Below are positions 1-8,252 of a DNA stretch of 37,211 bases, in pieces. Location of the stretch: the NCBI GenBank assembly GCA_028288775.1, contig JAQGHP010000788.1:1-37211 (forward strand). Reading direction: 5' to 3'. The notes beneath the pieces were generated by a model. It had not been told where the DNA came from. It searched no databases and worked only from the letters and a program-made list of their open reading frames with translations. Each line of letters opens with the position of its first letter. Positions within the stretch are counted from its first letter, which is position 1. A program made the translations under genes and the position numbers. This DNA is from Phycisphaerales bacterium. Its GTDB lineage: Bacteria > Planctomycetota > Phycisphaerae > Tepidisphaerales > Tepidisphaeraceae.

Positions 1-41
1 GAGGAGGGGCATGGGAATAGACGAGTCATAGCAAGATAGCA

Positions 42-150
42 ACAGACGATTAAGATTAGGATTAAGATTAAGATTAGGATAGGAGCGCTTGGAGATGCGC
101 CTCAGAGCGCGATCTTAATCTTAATCCTAATCTTAATCTTAATCGTCTGT
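42..150. repeat. Long palindrome with hexamer (GATTAA/GATTAG) tandem-repeat arms
   Basis: Left arm ACAGACGATTAAGATTAGGATTAAGATTAAGATTAGGAT (42-80); right arm ATCTTAATCTTAATCCTAATCTTAATCTTAATCGTCTGT (112-150). They are reverse complements apart from A/G differences in the hexamers; the loop has a further GCGCT/AGCGC dyad. Confidence 0.9.
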
Positions 151-251
151 GCCTTCCCCGCGGACACGGCCAAACACACGGATTACGCCCGCCCGTCGCG
201 TAAATGGTTTGAACGTTCTTGGGGTGCGCGGGGCGGGGTAGCATTGTCTCC

Positions 252-764
252 ATGCGATTATTGCTTGCGCTGTGTCTGGGGTCGTTGGTGTTCATGACGG
301 GTTGCGCTGCGCAGGAATATGACATCGTCCAGCCGCCGGAGTTTCGGCGGCATATTGGCCGGGATCAGGACGCCATCATTCGGGCGGGGCCGGTGGAGTA
401 TCGGATGCGGGCGGTGGAGGATCGGCTGGTCGTGAGGATCTTTAACCGCAGTAACGGTGCGTTGCAGTTGCTGGGGGACGGGAGTTCGGTCACGGACCCG
501 TCGGGCAATTCCCAGTTGATTTTGAGCGGGACGATTCCGCCGGGCGGATTTAAGAAGGTCGTTCTGCCGCCGACGGTTTATTCGCCGCCGCCGGGTGCGA
601 GCGTCTACCGCGGCCCGGAGTTGGGCGGGGAGCCGGGACTGCACGAGCCGCTGATGGATCAGCCGGGGTTTGGCGCGGGGCGCCCGGCGTGGGAATGGCC
701 GGCGGGCGCGGAGGTGCAAGTGATGCTGACGTTTCAAGTCGATGGCAATCCGCCATTCTCGTAG
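252..764 (+). CDS. Putative lipoprotein, hypothetical
   Basis: MRLLLALCLGSLVFMTGCAAQ: signal peptide plus lipobox (MTGC). Confidence 0.75.
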   Translation: MRLLLALCLGSLVFMTGCAAQEYDIVQPPEFRRHIGRDQDAIIRAGPVEYRMRAVEDRLVVRIFNRSNGALQLLGDGSSVTDPSGNSQLILSGTIPPGGFKKVVLPPTVYSPPPGASVYRGPELGGEPGLHEPLMDQPGFGAGRPAWEWPAGAEVQVMLTFQVDGNPPFS

Positions 765-950
765 CGGTGGACGATTCGCAAGACGCCGACGTGAGATCGC
801 GGCGACACGGTTTAGCTTTGTACGGGTAGCCGCTTGCCGTCGGTCGTCCAGAGGAACGCGAGGTGTTGGCGGGGCTTGGGGGGAACGAGGATGCGAAGGA
901 GTGCGCGTGCCACGGAGATGGGATTGCAAATTGCAAGCGGCAACCCGCCA

Positions 951-1859
951 TCACGTCCCGAGGCCGAACCTCTCTTGCACGCGGCGTTGGACGATGGCGA
1001 AGACCCAACGGTCGGCGAGCATGCCTATGACAACCATCACGATCATCACCGCAACCACCCGGGCGATGTCAGAGAACTCGCGGCCCATCTGCAGCAGGTA
1101 ACCCAGGCCTCTCCACTTTTCGACCATGAAGATCAGCTCCGCGCCCATTAGTGAGCGCCAGGCGAACGAGAATCCCGTCCGCAGGCTCCCGGCCAGGGCG
1201 GGCAGGCTCGCCGGGAGCAGCACGTACCAGTAGAGCTTCCAGCCGCGTGCGCCGAGCATCAGCCCGGCGCGGGGGTAGAGTGGCGGGATCGTCCGCAGGC
1301 CGTCGCGCAGGACGAGCGAGATCGCCGAGAAACTGCCCATGATCAGCACGAACAGGATTCCCTTTTCGTTGATCCCGAAGCAGAGCACCGCCAGCGGAAC
1401 CCAGCAGACACTTGGGAGCGTTTGCAGGCCGAGGAACAGGGGGCCGAGCATCTTGTCCACCGCGTCGAAACGCCACATGAGCAAGCCGATCGTGCCGCCC
1501 AGCGCGACGCTGATCGCGAAGCCGGCGACGAGGCGCACGCCGCTGTACGAGATGGCCTTGACCAGGGGCGTGCCGTACCACGGCTCAACCTGGGGCCGGG
1601 CGGCGTTGGCGGCGCGATCCTCCGGCAGCGGGCGCGGCCAGCCGGTGTGGAGGGGTTCGCCGAAGGCGGTATGCACGCCGACCATTTCCAGCAGGGAATC
1701 GACGACGTGGCTGGGGGCGGGGAAGACCCAGAGCTTCCACCCGATGACCCTATATGCCGTCTCCCATGAGGCCAGAATCAGCACCCAGATCAGCAGGCGA
1801 TTGAGGCTTCCAGTACGTTTCGGCCATCTCGGCGTTGACACGGTTGACCTCGTCCTCAA
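951..1859 (-). CDS. ABC transporter permease (SsuC/TauC/NrtB-like)
   Basis: Multi-TM protein with permease-like motif and context 'GARGWKLYWYVLLPASLPALAGSLRTGFSFAWRSLMGAELI'. Start uncertain: this ORF start overlaps the upstream ATPase gene by 110 nt. Confidence 0.85.
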   Translation of the reverse strand: MRTRSTVSTPRWPKRTGSLNRLLIWVLILASWETAYRVIGWKLWVFPAPSHVVDSLLEMVGVHTAFGEPLHTGWPRPLPEDRAANAARPQVEPWYGTPLVKAISYSGVRLVAGFAISVALGGTIGLLMWRFDAVDKMLGPLFLGLQTLPSVCWVPLAVLCFGINEKGILFVLIMGSFSAISLVLRDGLRTIPPLYPRAGLMLGARGWKLYWYVLLPASLPALAGSLRTGFSFAWRSLMGAELIFMVEKWRGLGYLLQMGREFSDIARVVAVMIVMVVIGMLADRWVFAIVQRRVQERFGLGT

Positions 1860-2706
1860 TCTCCTTGCGGACCAGCTTCACGAGCTGGTTGATGTCGGAG
1901 CTGTCGAAGTTGCGGGGATGGGGGAGCGACACCTGCACCTCCCGGCGGATACGCCCGGGGTGCGCGTGCAGCACGATAATCCGGTCGGCAAGACGAACCG
2001 CCTCGCCAACGGAGTGAGTGACGAAAAGGATCGTCTTGTGCGTCTGGCACCAGAGTTCCTGCAATTGCTCATGAAGCAATGTACGCGTCTGTGCGTCCAA
2101 GGCGGCGAAGGGCTCGTCCATGAGCAACACCGCGGGGTTCATCACCAGTGCCCGGGCGATGGAGACGCGCTGCTTCATGCCGCCGGAAAGCTCGTGGATG
2201 AGTTTGTCGCGCTTGGGGACGAGGTGGACCAGCCGCAATGCGTCCTCGACGCGCCCCTCGCGCTCGGAGCGCGGGACGCCGGCCATCTTCAAGCCGAACT
2301 CGATGTTCTGGGCGGCAGTGAGCCAGGGGAATAGCCCGTGGTCCTGAAAGACCATCGCGCGGTCGGGGCCGGGGCCGTCGGCGGTCTGGCCATCCAGCGT
2401 GACCGTCCCGCTGTCGGGGGTGATCATGCCGGCGGCGACGTTGAGCAGTGTGCTCTTTCCGCACCCGCTTGGGCCGACGACGACTACAAATTCGCCGGGG
2501 GCGCAGGTGATGCTGACGTCGCGCAGGGCTCGGGCGCTGGTGCCGCCGAAGCTTTTGGAGATTCCGCTGAGGACCAGTTGGCCGCGCCCTGTCGTGGTAC
2601 CGGGCGCGGGACGAGCCCACGTGGGGATGGCCACCGGGCGCTCGGCGCGCGGGGCGGGCGGTTCCGGTGCGGACTTGGTGAGGATCGGCGTTGCGGGGGC
2701 TCGCAT
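1750..2706 (-). CDS. ABC transporter ATP-binding protein (SsuB/TauB-like)
   Basis: Walker A GPSGCGKST, signature LSGGMKQR, Walker B VLLMDEPF. Likely start MRAPATPILT at 2706. Confidence 0.93.
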   Translation of the reverse strand: MRAPATPILTKSAPEPPAPRAERPVAIPTWARPAPGTTTGRGQLVLSGISKSFGGTSARALRDVSITCAPGEFVVVVGPSGCGKSTLLNVAAGMITPDSGTVTLDGQTADGPGPDRAMVFQDHGLFPWLTAAQNIEFGLKMAGVPRSEREGRVEDALRLVHLVPKRDKLIHELSGGMKQRVSIARALVMNPAVLLMDEPFAALDAQTRTLLHEQLQELWCQTHKTILFVTHSVGEAVRLADRIIVLHAHPGRIRREVQVSLPHPRNFDSSDINQLVKLVRKEIEDEVNRVNAEMAETYWKPQSPADLGADSGLMGDGI

Positions 2707-2790
2707 GGTTACGTCTCCGGTGCAGTTCGCGGGCAAGAAATTGAATGGATGGTGTAAAGTGTAAGAGTCAAAAATGCGGAGCGGCGGGAG

Positions 2791-2834
2791 GGTGGACCTT
2801 CGGTCCGACCGCTACGCGGTGAGGGCAATCCACC
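2791..2834. repeat. Cruciform-like dyad with two inner hairpins
   Basis: Outer GGTGGA (2791-2796)/TCCACC (2829-2834); inner GGACC-ttc-GGTCC (2794-2806) and ACCGC-tac-GCGGT (2808-2820). Outer and first inner stems overlap by 3 nt, so they may be alternative pairings. Confidence 0.7.
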
Positions 2835-2839
2835 ACATT

Positions 2840-2930
2840 TCATTTTGACTTTTGCATTTTGCACTTCGCATTCAATCCTTCCGGTTCATTCTGCATTCTG
2901 CACTTTGCACTTTGCATTCTTCACTTTCCC
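2840..2930. repeat. Degenerate heptamer repeat tract (TTTTGCA / TTTGCAC / TTCTGCA)
   Basis: Direct reading: ...cattttgacttttgcattttgcacttcgcattc...ttctgcattctgcactttgcactttgcattcttcac. Confidence 0.75.
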
Positions 2931-2934
2931 CTCC

Positions 2935-3987
2935 CTACTGCTGCACCACTTCACGCAAAATACTCGTGTCGATCAAGGTGGCCAGGTTCGCTTGGCGCGG
3001 GGCGAACTCAAGATCGTAGGCCCAGGCGCCCATGGTGCGGATCGTGTCTGGGAGGGGGTCGTCCACGAAACGTACCCGCTTGATCGACGATGCCAGCACG
3101 CCCTTGGGGAGCTTTTTGCCATTGAGCGCGAGGAGCGCCGCCTCGAGCTGCGGGATGTATTTTTGCGGATCGTTATTCAGGCGCACCGTCCAGCGGTGAT
3201 GCACTTGCAGGACCTGACGGAGCACCTCGGGATGATCGCGCAGGAACTCGGGGGTCGTGATGACCAGCGTGAGGATGAAGGCGTGGCCGGGCCACAAGTC
3301 CTTCTCCTCGGCAATCGGGCGTGCGCCCGTCTCGGCGATGAGGCGCGAGCCCCAGGGCTCGGGCGCCCAGGCGGCGTCGATTTCGCCGCGGGACATCATG
3401 GCGGACTGCTCGGCGTTGGCGATGGGCATGACGTTGTGCGAGTCGGTCTGGTGCAGCACGTCCGTCACGTAATGGCGGGCGGCGATGTCCTGCGTGTTGC
3501 CGTGCTGAGGGGTGGCGATGCGTCGGCCGACCAGGTCTTCCATGCGCGTGATGCCCGAGCCTTTGCGGGCGACGATCAAGACGCCATTCTCCGCCGCCCC
3601 CGCGAGCACGCGAATCCCCTGCCCGCGGCTCTTCAAGTGCCCGTTCAGCACCGGGCCGGGGCCGACGTATCCGATGTCCACCTCGCCCGCCAACACCGCC
3701 TCGATGAGCGATGGACCGGCGTTGAACACTTTCGTGCTGAGCTTGGCCGGTTCAATCGCGGATGCGAATTCGCCTGAGGATACACCCAGCACCGCCTGGG
3801 CATGGGTCAGGTTGCCGAAGTATCCGATCCGCACCTCCGCTGGCGCGACGTGGGGCTGATCCTTTCGGCCGCAGCCCAGTCCCGCGGTAAGGAGCGCTAA
3901 CGAGAAAACGACCGCAAGCGTTGGATAGCCAAAAGGTCGGCGTGGATACAGTCGGGGGAAGGAATTTCTACTGCTCACAAAGATCAT
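2935..3987 (-). CDS. ABC transporter substrate-binding lipoprotein (SsuA/NrtA/TauA-like)
   Basis: Signal/lipobox LLTAGLGCGRKD; EVRIGYFGNLTHAQAVLG...; GEVDIGYVGPGPVLNG. Adjacent to matching ATPase and permease genes. Confidence 0.88.
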   Translation of the reverse strand: MIFVSSRNSFPRLYPRRPFGYPTLAVVFSLALLTAGLGCGRKDQPHVAPAEVRIGYFGNLTHAQAVLGVSSGEFASAIEPAKLSTKVFNAGPSLIEAVLAGEVDIGYVGPGPVLNGHLKSRGQGIRVLAGAAENGVLIVARKGSGITRMEDLVGRRIATPQHGNTQDIAARHYVTDVLHQTDSHNVMPIANAEQSAMMSRGEIDAAWAPEPWGSRLIAETGARPIAEEKDLWPGHAFILTLVITTPEFLRDHPEVLRQVLQVHHRWTVRLNNDPQKYIPQLEAALLALNGKKLPKGVLASSIKRVRFVDDPLPDTIRTMGAWAYDLEFAPRQANLATLIDTSILREVVQQ

Positions 3988-4074
3988 GTTTCTTCCCTGC
4001 CGCCGACTGTACGCTGACAAGATACGAATTTCCTATCGGGATACAAGACAAATAGAGATTCGCCCCGCAGGCCC

Positions 4075-4080
4075 TATAAT
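4075..4080 (+). promoter_or_regulatory. Candidate -10 box TATAAT just upstream of recR
   Basis: TATAAT at 4075-4080, with the recR ATG at 4090; no convincing -35. Confidence 0.35.
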
Positions 4081-4089
4081 CTTGCAACA

Positions 4090-4695
4090 ATGGCGAATTA
4101 TACCCAGAGCATCCAAAGTCTGATGAGCGAGCTGGCCCGTCTGCCGGGGATTGGCATGCGGTCGGCGGAGCGGATCGCGTTTCATCTGCTCAAGCAAAGC
4201 CCTGAAGATGCGCTGCGTTTGGCGGACGCGATTCGGGACGTGAAGACCCGCATCAAGCATTGCTCGATCTGTTATAACCTGACCGAGCAGGACCCCTGCG
4301 GCATCTGTGCCGATCCCAGCCGGGATCAGGCATTGGTGTGCGTTGTCGAGCAACCCAAGGACCTACTCGCCCTGGAGGCCACGGGCCTTTACCGCGGCGT
4401 CTACCACGTGCTGCTCGGTCGGATTTCCCCCCTGGAAGACATGGAGCCCGGCGACCTCACCATCGAGCCGCTGATGGAGCGGCTGACTTCAGGCACCGTC
4501 CGCGAAATCATCATGGGCACGAACCCCACGATGGAAGGCGACGGCACCGCGCTATATGTGCAGGGACTCGTCGCCGCTCGTTTCCCCAGCGTCCAACTCA
4601 CCCGCCTCGCCCGCGGCCTCCCCGCCGGGAGCAACATCGAGTACGCGAACAAGAACATCCTGGCAGACGCGATTAGTGGCAGGCAGAGAATGTGA
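4090..4695 (+). CDS. recR: Recombination mediator protein RecR
   Basis: SLMSELARLPGIGMRSAERIAFHLL; Cys4 zinc motif CSICYNLTEQDPCGIC; Toprim region ALVCVVEQPKDLLALEATGLYRGVYHVLLGRISPLE. Confidence 0.97.
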   Translation: MANYTQSIQSLMSELARLPGIGMRSAERIAFHLLKQSPEDALRLADAIRDVKTRIKHCSICYNLTEQDPCGICADPSRDQALVCVVEQPKDLLALEATGLYRGVYHVLLGRISPLEDMEPGDLTIEPLMERLTSGTVREIIMGTNPTMEGDGTALYVQGLVAARFPSVQLTRLARGLPAGSNIEYANKNILADAISGRQRM

Positions 4696-4711
4696 GACCT
4701 AAAACGTGAAG

Positions 4712-4776
4712 ACGTGAAACGTGAAACGTGAGAAGACTTTGGTTAGCCGAGTCTTCTCACGTTTCACGTTTCACGT
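4712..4776. repeat. 27-bp perfect hairpin with heptamer ACGTGAA arms downstream of recR
   Basis: ACGTGAAACGTGAAACGTGAGAAGACT (4712-4738) is the exact reverse complement of AGTCTTCTCACGTTTCACGTTTCACGT (4750-4776); 11-nt loop. Confidence 0.93.
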
Positions 4777-4813
4777 TTCATTCCCCCCACGTTTCAGGAC
4801 CACGTTTCCCGGC

Positions 4814-5098
4814 TCATTTCCTCCCCTTTTTCTCACGGTGCGTTTTCGCTTCGGGGAACAATTTATTGCGGTCGGTTTTGACGTCGCCTTTGTCGAAGCG
4901 GCCGGCGGTGCGCATGTCGGTGCCGCCGCCGGGGATTCCGGCGGCGGCGCCTGCGCCGCTGCTGGCATCGCTCGCGCCGGTCGCTCCTTCAAGAACATCG
5001 CGGCGGCCCTGACCGGCGCGTTTGCGCGAGGACGGGGGAATGATGTCCTGGTGAATGTCGGTCTGCGAATTGCCGCCGATGCGCTTGTGCCGGGCCAT
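4814..5098 (-). CDS. Small hypothetical protein
   Basis: MARHKRIGGNSQTDIHQDIIPPSSRKRAGQGRRDVLEG...; compact, charged, codirectional with the next gene upstream. Confidence 0.5.
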   Translation of the reverse strand: MARHKRIGGNSQTDIHQDIIPPSSRKRAGQGRRDVLEGATGASDASSGAGAAAGIPGGGTDMRTAGRFDKGDVKTDRNKLFPEAKTHREKKGRK

Positions 5099-5151
5099 GG
5101 GATACTCCGGTTGCATGGCTTGCCTGCCGATTCTTTTGAGGGCAGGCGTGT

Positions 5152-6003
5152 TCAATAATCTTCGGACTGGGGCTCGGCGGATTCATCGGATTCCGCGCCG
5201 CTGGTGGTGACGTCGCCGCCGGAATGATCGACGGTGTCGAGCACGGGTCGCGGGCCGCCGACGCCTCCTGGGCGGCGTTCGTTTTCGCCTCGGGCGGGCG
5301 GCCCGCTGGCGAAGGGTGCGCTGCCGCCCTCGGTGATGTCGGGGCCTTTGGTTCGGCGTTCGCCGGGGTCTTTGGCGACTCCACCGCGGCCGTCGAATCC
5401 GATGAAATCGGCGTCGAGGTCTCCGCCACTGCCCGCGCCTGGAGGGCCCGGGGGCGCGCCCACGCCGCTGGTTCGGACGCCTTCTCCCTCCTCGCGCATG
5501 GGCCCGGTGCCGGGGTCGGGGCCTTTTCCGTAACCGCCGGGCATGACCGGTCCGCGGGCGCGGTCGGCCGGAACACCAAAGTCGAGAGCGCCGCCCACCG
5601 CGTCCGCCGCCTTGACGCTGCTGCCGACTTTATCCCGCGCAACCCCACGGCCGTGAGCCGTGCTGCCGGCGGTGCGGCGCTTCGCTTGCGCAGTGCCGGC
5701 CCGCGACACGTTGCTCTTAGGTCGCGGCGATCCAGCGCCGCGCGACTTTGTCGAGCCCGTCGAACTGGACTTTGCCCCGGGCCGCCCGGCCCCGCGGGTT
5801 TGGGATTTCTTGGACGAACGCGCCGTGGAAGCCCCGCGGCCCTTGGCGGTGGCCGTCTTCGAATTCATGGCCTTCGTTGTCGTTCGCGATTTGGCGGTGC
5901 GACCCTTGTTCGCCGCCCCGGCGGACTTCGCCGATTTTGTTCCCGAACGCCCCCCTGCCTTGGTCCCGCTGCCGCGTCGAGCGGCTTTTGATTTGATCGC
6001 CAT
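5152..6003 (-). CDS. Lys/Ser/Thr-rich histone-H1-like basic protein with Gly/Asp-rich C-terminal half
   Basis: MAIKSKAARRGSGTKAGGRSGTKSAKSAGAANKGRTAKSRTTTKAMNSKTATAKGRG...; C-terminal half is Gly/Pro/Asp/Glu rich. Confidence 0.65.
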   Translation of the reverse strand: MAIKSKAARRGSGTKAGGRSGTKSAKSAGAANKGRTAKSRTTTKAMNSKTATAKGRGASTARSSKKSQTRGAGRPGAKSSSTGSTKSRGAGSPRPKSNVSRAGTAQAKRRTAGSTAHGRGVARDKVGSSVKAADAVGGALDFGVPADRARGPVMPGGYGKGPDPGTGPMREEGEGVRTSGVGAPPGPPGAGSGGDLDADFIGFDGRGGVAKDPGERRTKGPDITEGGSAPFASGPPARGENERRPGGVGGPRPVLDTVDHSGGDVTTSGAESDESAEPQSEDY

Positions 6004-6087
6004 CTTGGCTTCTCCTGTAAGAGATACCGATGGCTTAAACTTCCGCGGGCGGAATGCCAATGGACAAAACTTCCCCCTTCCCAAACG

Positions 6088-6121
6088 CCCCGGCCCGCGT
6101 GCGGGCGCACGCGGGCCGGGG
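6088..6121. terminator. Strong GC-rich dyad, probable intergenic terminator
   Basis: CCCCGGCCCGCGTGC-GGGC-GCACGCGGGCCGGGG: perfect 15-bp stem and 4-nt loop between two minus-strand genes. No long T-run. Confidence 0.6.
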
Positions 6122-6182
6122 TGGGAATTTGGAGCCGATTCCTTGCGAGGCTGATTACACTGCTTGCCGCGCAAAAAGAGGA

Positions 6183-6743
6183 TTATTTGGCGGCATCCGG
6201 GGCCTTGGCGGCGTCCTTCGCGTCCTGGGTGCCGACTTCCTTTTCAATCGCGGCTTTGGCCGCGTCGGTCGCCTTGGCCGCGTCCGGCTTGGGCGCATCG
6301 GGCGCGGGGGCGTCCGGCTTCACGCTGGGTTCGGGGGCGGCCGGGTCGGGCTTCACTGTCGGATCGGGCACGGCTGGCGCATCGGGCTTGGGCGCATCCG
6401 GAACTTTCGGAGCGTCCGGCTTGGGCTCGTCAGGAATCTTTGGAGCGTCCGGTTTGGGCGCGTCGGGAACCTTCGGCGCATCCGGCTTGGGCGTGTCAGC
6501 CACCGGGGCGTCGGGCTTCTTCAGATCGGCGCCGGTCGAAACATGGTCCGCCGTGGGAACCACGGGTGCCGCCTGGCTGGGGTCGGTGGCCTTGGTGTCA
6601 ACGCTGCCGCCCGCGGCGGGCGCGTTGCCGACGACGGGCGCGGGGGTCTGATCCATTTGCGCGTCAGCCTGATGGCGGGCGCAGCCGACGGCCACAACAC
6701 TACCCAAGGTTAAAAGGCCAGCGAGACAAAGTTTGGTGTTCAT
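6183..6743 (-). CDS. Lipoprotein with PDAPKPDAPK-type repeats
   Basis: MNTKLCLAGLLTLGSVVAVGCARHQ lipobox; repeated 'KPDAPKVPDAPKPDAPKIPDEPKPDAPKVPDAPKPDAPAVPD'. Confidence 0.8.
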   Translation of the reverse strand: MNTKLCLAGLLTLGSVVAVGCARHQADAQMDQTPAPVVGNAPAAGGSVDTKATDPSQAAPVVPTADHVSTGADLKKPDAPVADTPKPDAPKVPDAPKPDAPKIPDEPKPDAPKVPDAPKPDAPAVPDPTVKPDPAAPEPSVKPDAPAPDAPKPDAAKATDAAKAAIEKEVGTQDAKDAAKAPDAAK

Positions 6744-6876
6744 AAGCGTTTTCCTTCCGCCGCTGATATCGACCACGCACGCGCACTTCCCCGGCGGCGC
6801 GGGGGAGGGTGGGCATCCCCGGTGCGGCCGCATTGGCAGCCCGCGCAGGGAACGTTACCTTTTCAACGGCCGCTGA

Positions 6877-7344
6877 TTACTTGTTATTGCTGTCCGTCCC
6901 GAAGCCCGGGATCTTCAGGCTGCTGGCGGCCTTGGTGGTATCGAGCTGTGTACGCAGGCCCGTCACAACGGTCTGCATCTGCGTGGAAAGCTGGTCCTTC
7001 ATTCCCTCCAGCTTCTTCATATCCGCCTCGGCGGCGTCCCACTTCTTGTCGGAGATGTCCGTGCGGACCTGCTGCATCAGCTTCTGCGCATCGGCCGAGG
7101 CGGGGTCGGTCGTGGCGACGGCGGCGTCCGCGGGCTTCGACGAGGGCACCGCGGGGACTGCCGGGGCGGTGGGCAGCGGGGGAATCGCGGGCAGCGTCGC
7201 CGGGGGCGTAGCGTTGCTCTGGGGAACGGGCTGCTGTGAAGGCGTCGAAGGCGTGGCCGGCGGCGCGGGTGTCTCTTCCTTCTTGCAACCCATGACGAGC
7301 GCGCCGCCGAGGGCGACGGCCCACAATACACGTGACTTGTTCAT
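6877..7344 (-). CDS. Small lipoprotein, hypothetical
   Basis: MNKSRVLWAVALGGALVMGCKKEE lipobox; Pro/Ala-rich linker, then a charged helical segment. Confidence 0.78.
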   Translation of the reverse strand: MNKSRVLWAVALGGALVMGCKKEETPAPPATPSTPSQQPVPQSNATPPATLPAIPPLPTAPAVPAVPSSKPADAAVATTDPASADAQKLMQQVRTDISDKKWDAAEADMKKLEGMKDQLSTQMQTVVTGLRTQLDTTKAASSLKIPGFGTDSNNK

Positions 7345-7508
7345 ACTGGCTCCCTGTAAGACTGGCGGGCTGTCAGCCGAACGGCTGGCGGCCCGATGCG
7401 TAGTACAGTTTACCCATTTTTCCCAGTGGTCCAAGGCCAACGACCGCCTTGTGGGCCGCCCACCTCCTTGCGTCCGGTCGCTTTTTAGCCGATATACGAG
7501 CGTCACGC

Positions 7509-8216
7509 ATGTCCGATCTCCAGCCACCGCCGACCGCCCCCGCCGACGCGTACAATGCCGAGTACCGGTCGCCCGGCCGCGCCACCTTTGTGAAGACGAT
7601 GGTGTGGGTCGTCGTTGCGGTTGTGCTGATCATGGTGACGCTGGTGTATTACCGTTCGGTCACGGTTCACGGCCCGGAGACCGCGCTTTTCGTCACCGGC
7701 GACCGTTCCCTCGACGGCGCGAAAGTCGTCGTGACGTCATTGGACGCCAGACGCCGGTCCTGGACCGTGCTGCTGACCCGTGACAATAATTGGAAAACCC
7801 CCGTGCTGCTCGAAACCGGCGAGTATCACGTCCGTGTCACCCACGCCGGCAACGAGATAACCGCCGCCGACTTTTCGGTTGACCCGATGTTGGGAAAGAA
7901 CCTTCCCCTGCCCTCGGCCGTCCGCGTCGTCGGCAGCGAAACGATCGGGGAAGTGGTCGTAACGCTTATCGAAGTTTTGCCACCCACGCCGCCAAACCCC
8001 AGGCCTCATCCGATCAAGCTGAGCCAAAAAAATGGGTTCCACACCATCGCGTACATCCTCCCCGGCACCTACCAGGTCACGGGCACGCACGACGGGCGAA
8101 CCGTCTACTCCGCCAACCTCACCATCGACCGCGCCACGGTCACGCGCATCGATCTCGCCAACCCGCCCAAGTCACAAAACGAGGCCGCGGAGGAAACGTC
8201 TGGCGAAGGAAAGTAG
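7509..8216 (+). CDS. Single-pass membrane protein, hypothetical
   Basis: MSDLQPPPTAPADAYNAEY...; TM segment TMVWVVVAVVLIMVTLVYY followed by an extracytoplasmic domain. Confidence 0.75.
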   Translation: MSDLQPPPTAPADAYNAEYRSPGRATFVKTMVWVVVAVVLIMVTLVYYRSVTVHGPETALFVTGDRSLDGAKVVVTSLDARRRSWTVLLTRDNNWKTPVLLETGEYHVRVTHAGNEITAADFSVDPMLGKNLPLPSAVRVVGSETIGEVVVTLIEVLPPTPPNPRPHPIKLSQKNGFHTIAYILPGTYQVTGTHDGRTVYSANLTIDRATVTRIDLANPPKSQNEAAEETSGEGK

Positions 8217-8252
8217 TCGCCTGCGGGTGGAATCTGCCGCTATCATGACACC

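Noticed and set aside
4712-4776. CRISPR-like short repeats
   Set aside because: Units are 7 nt, contiguous and mirrored; no spacers and no cas genes in the window.
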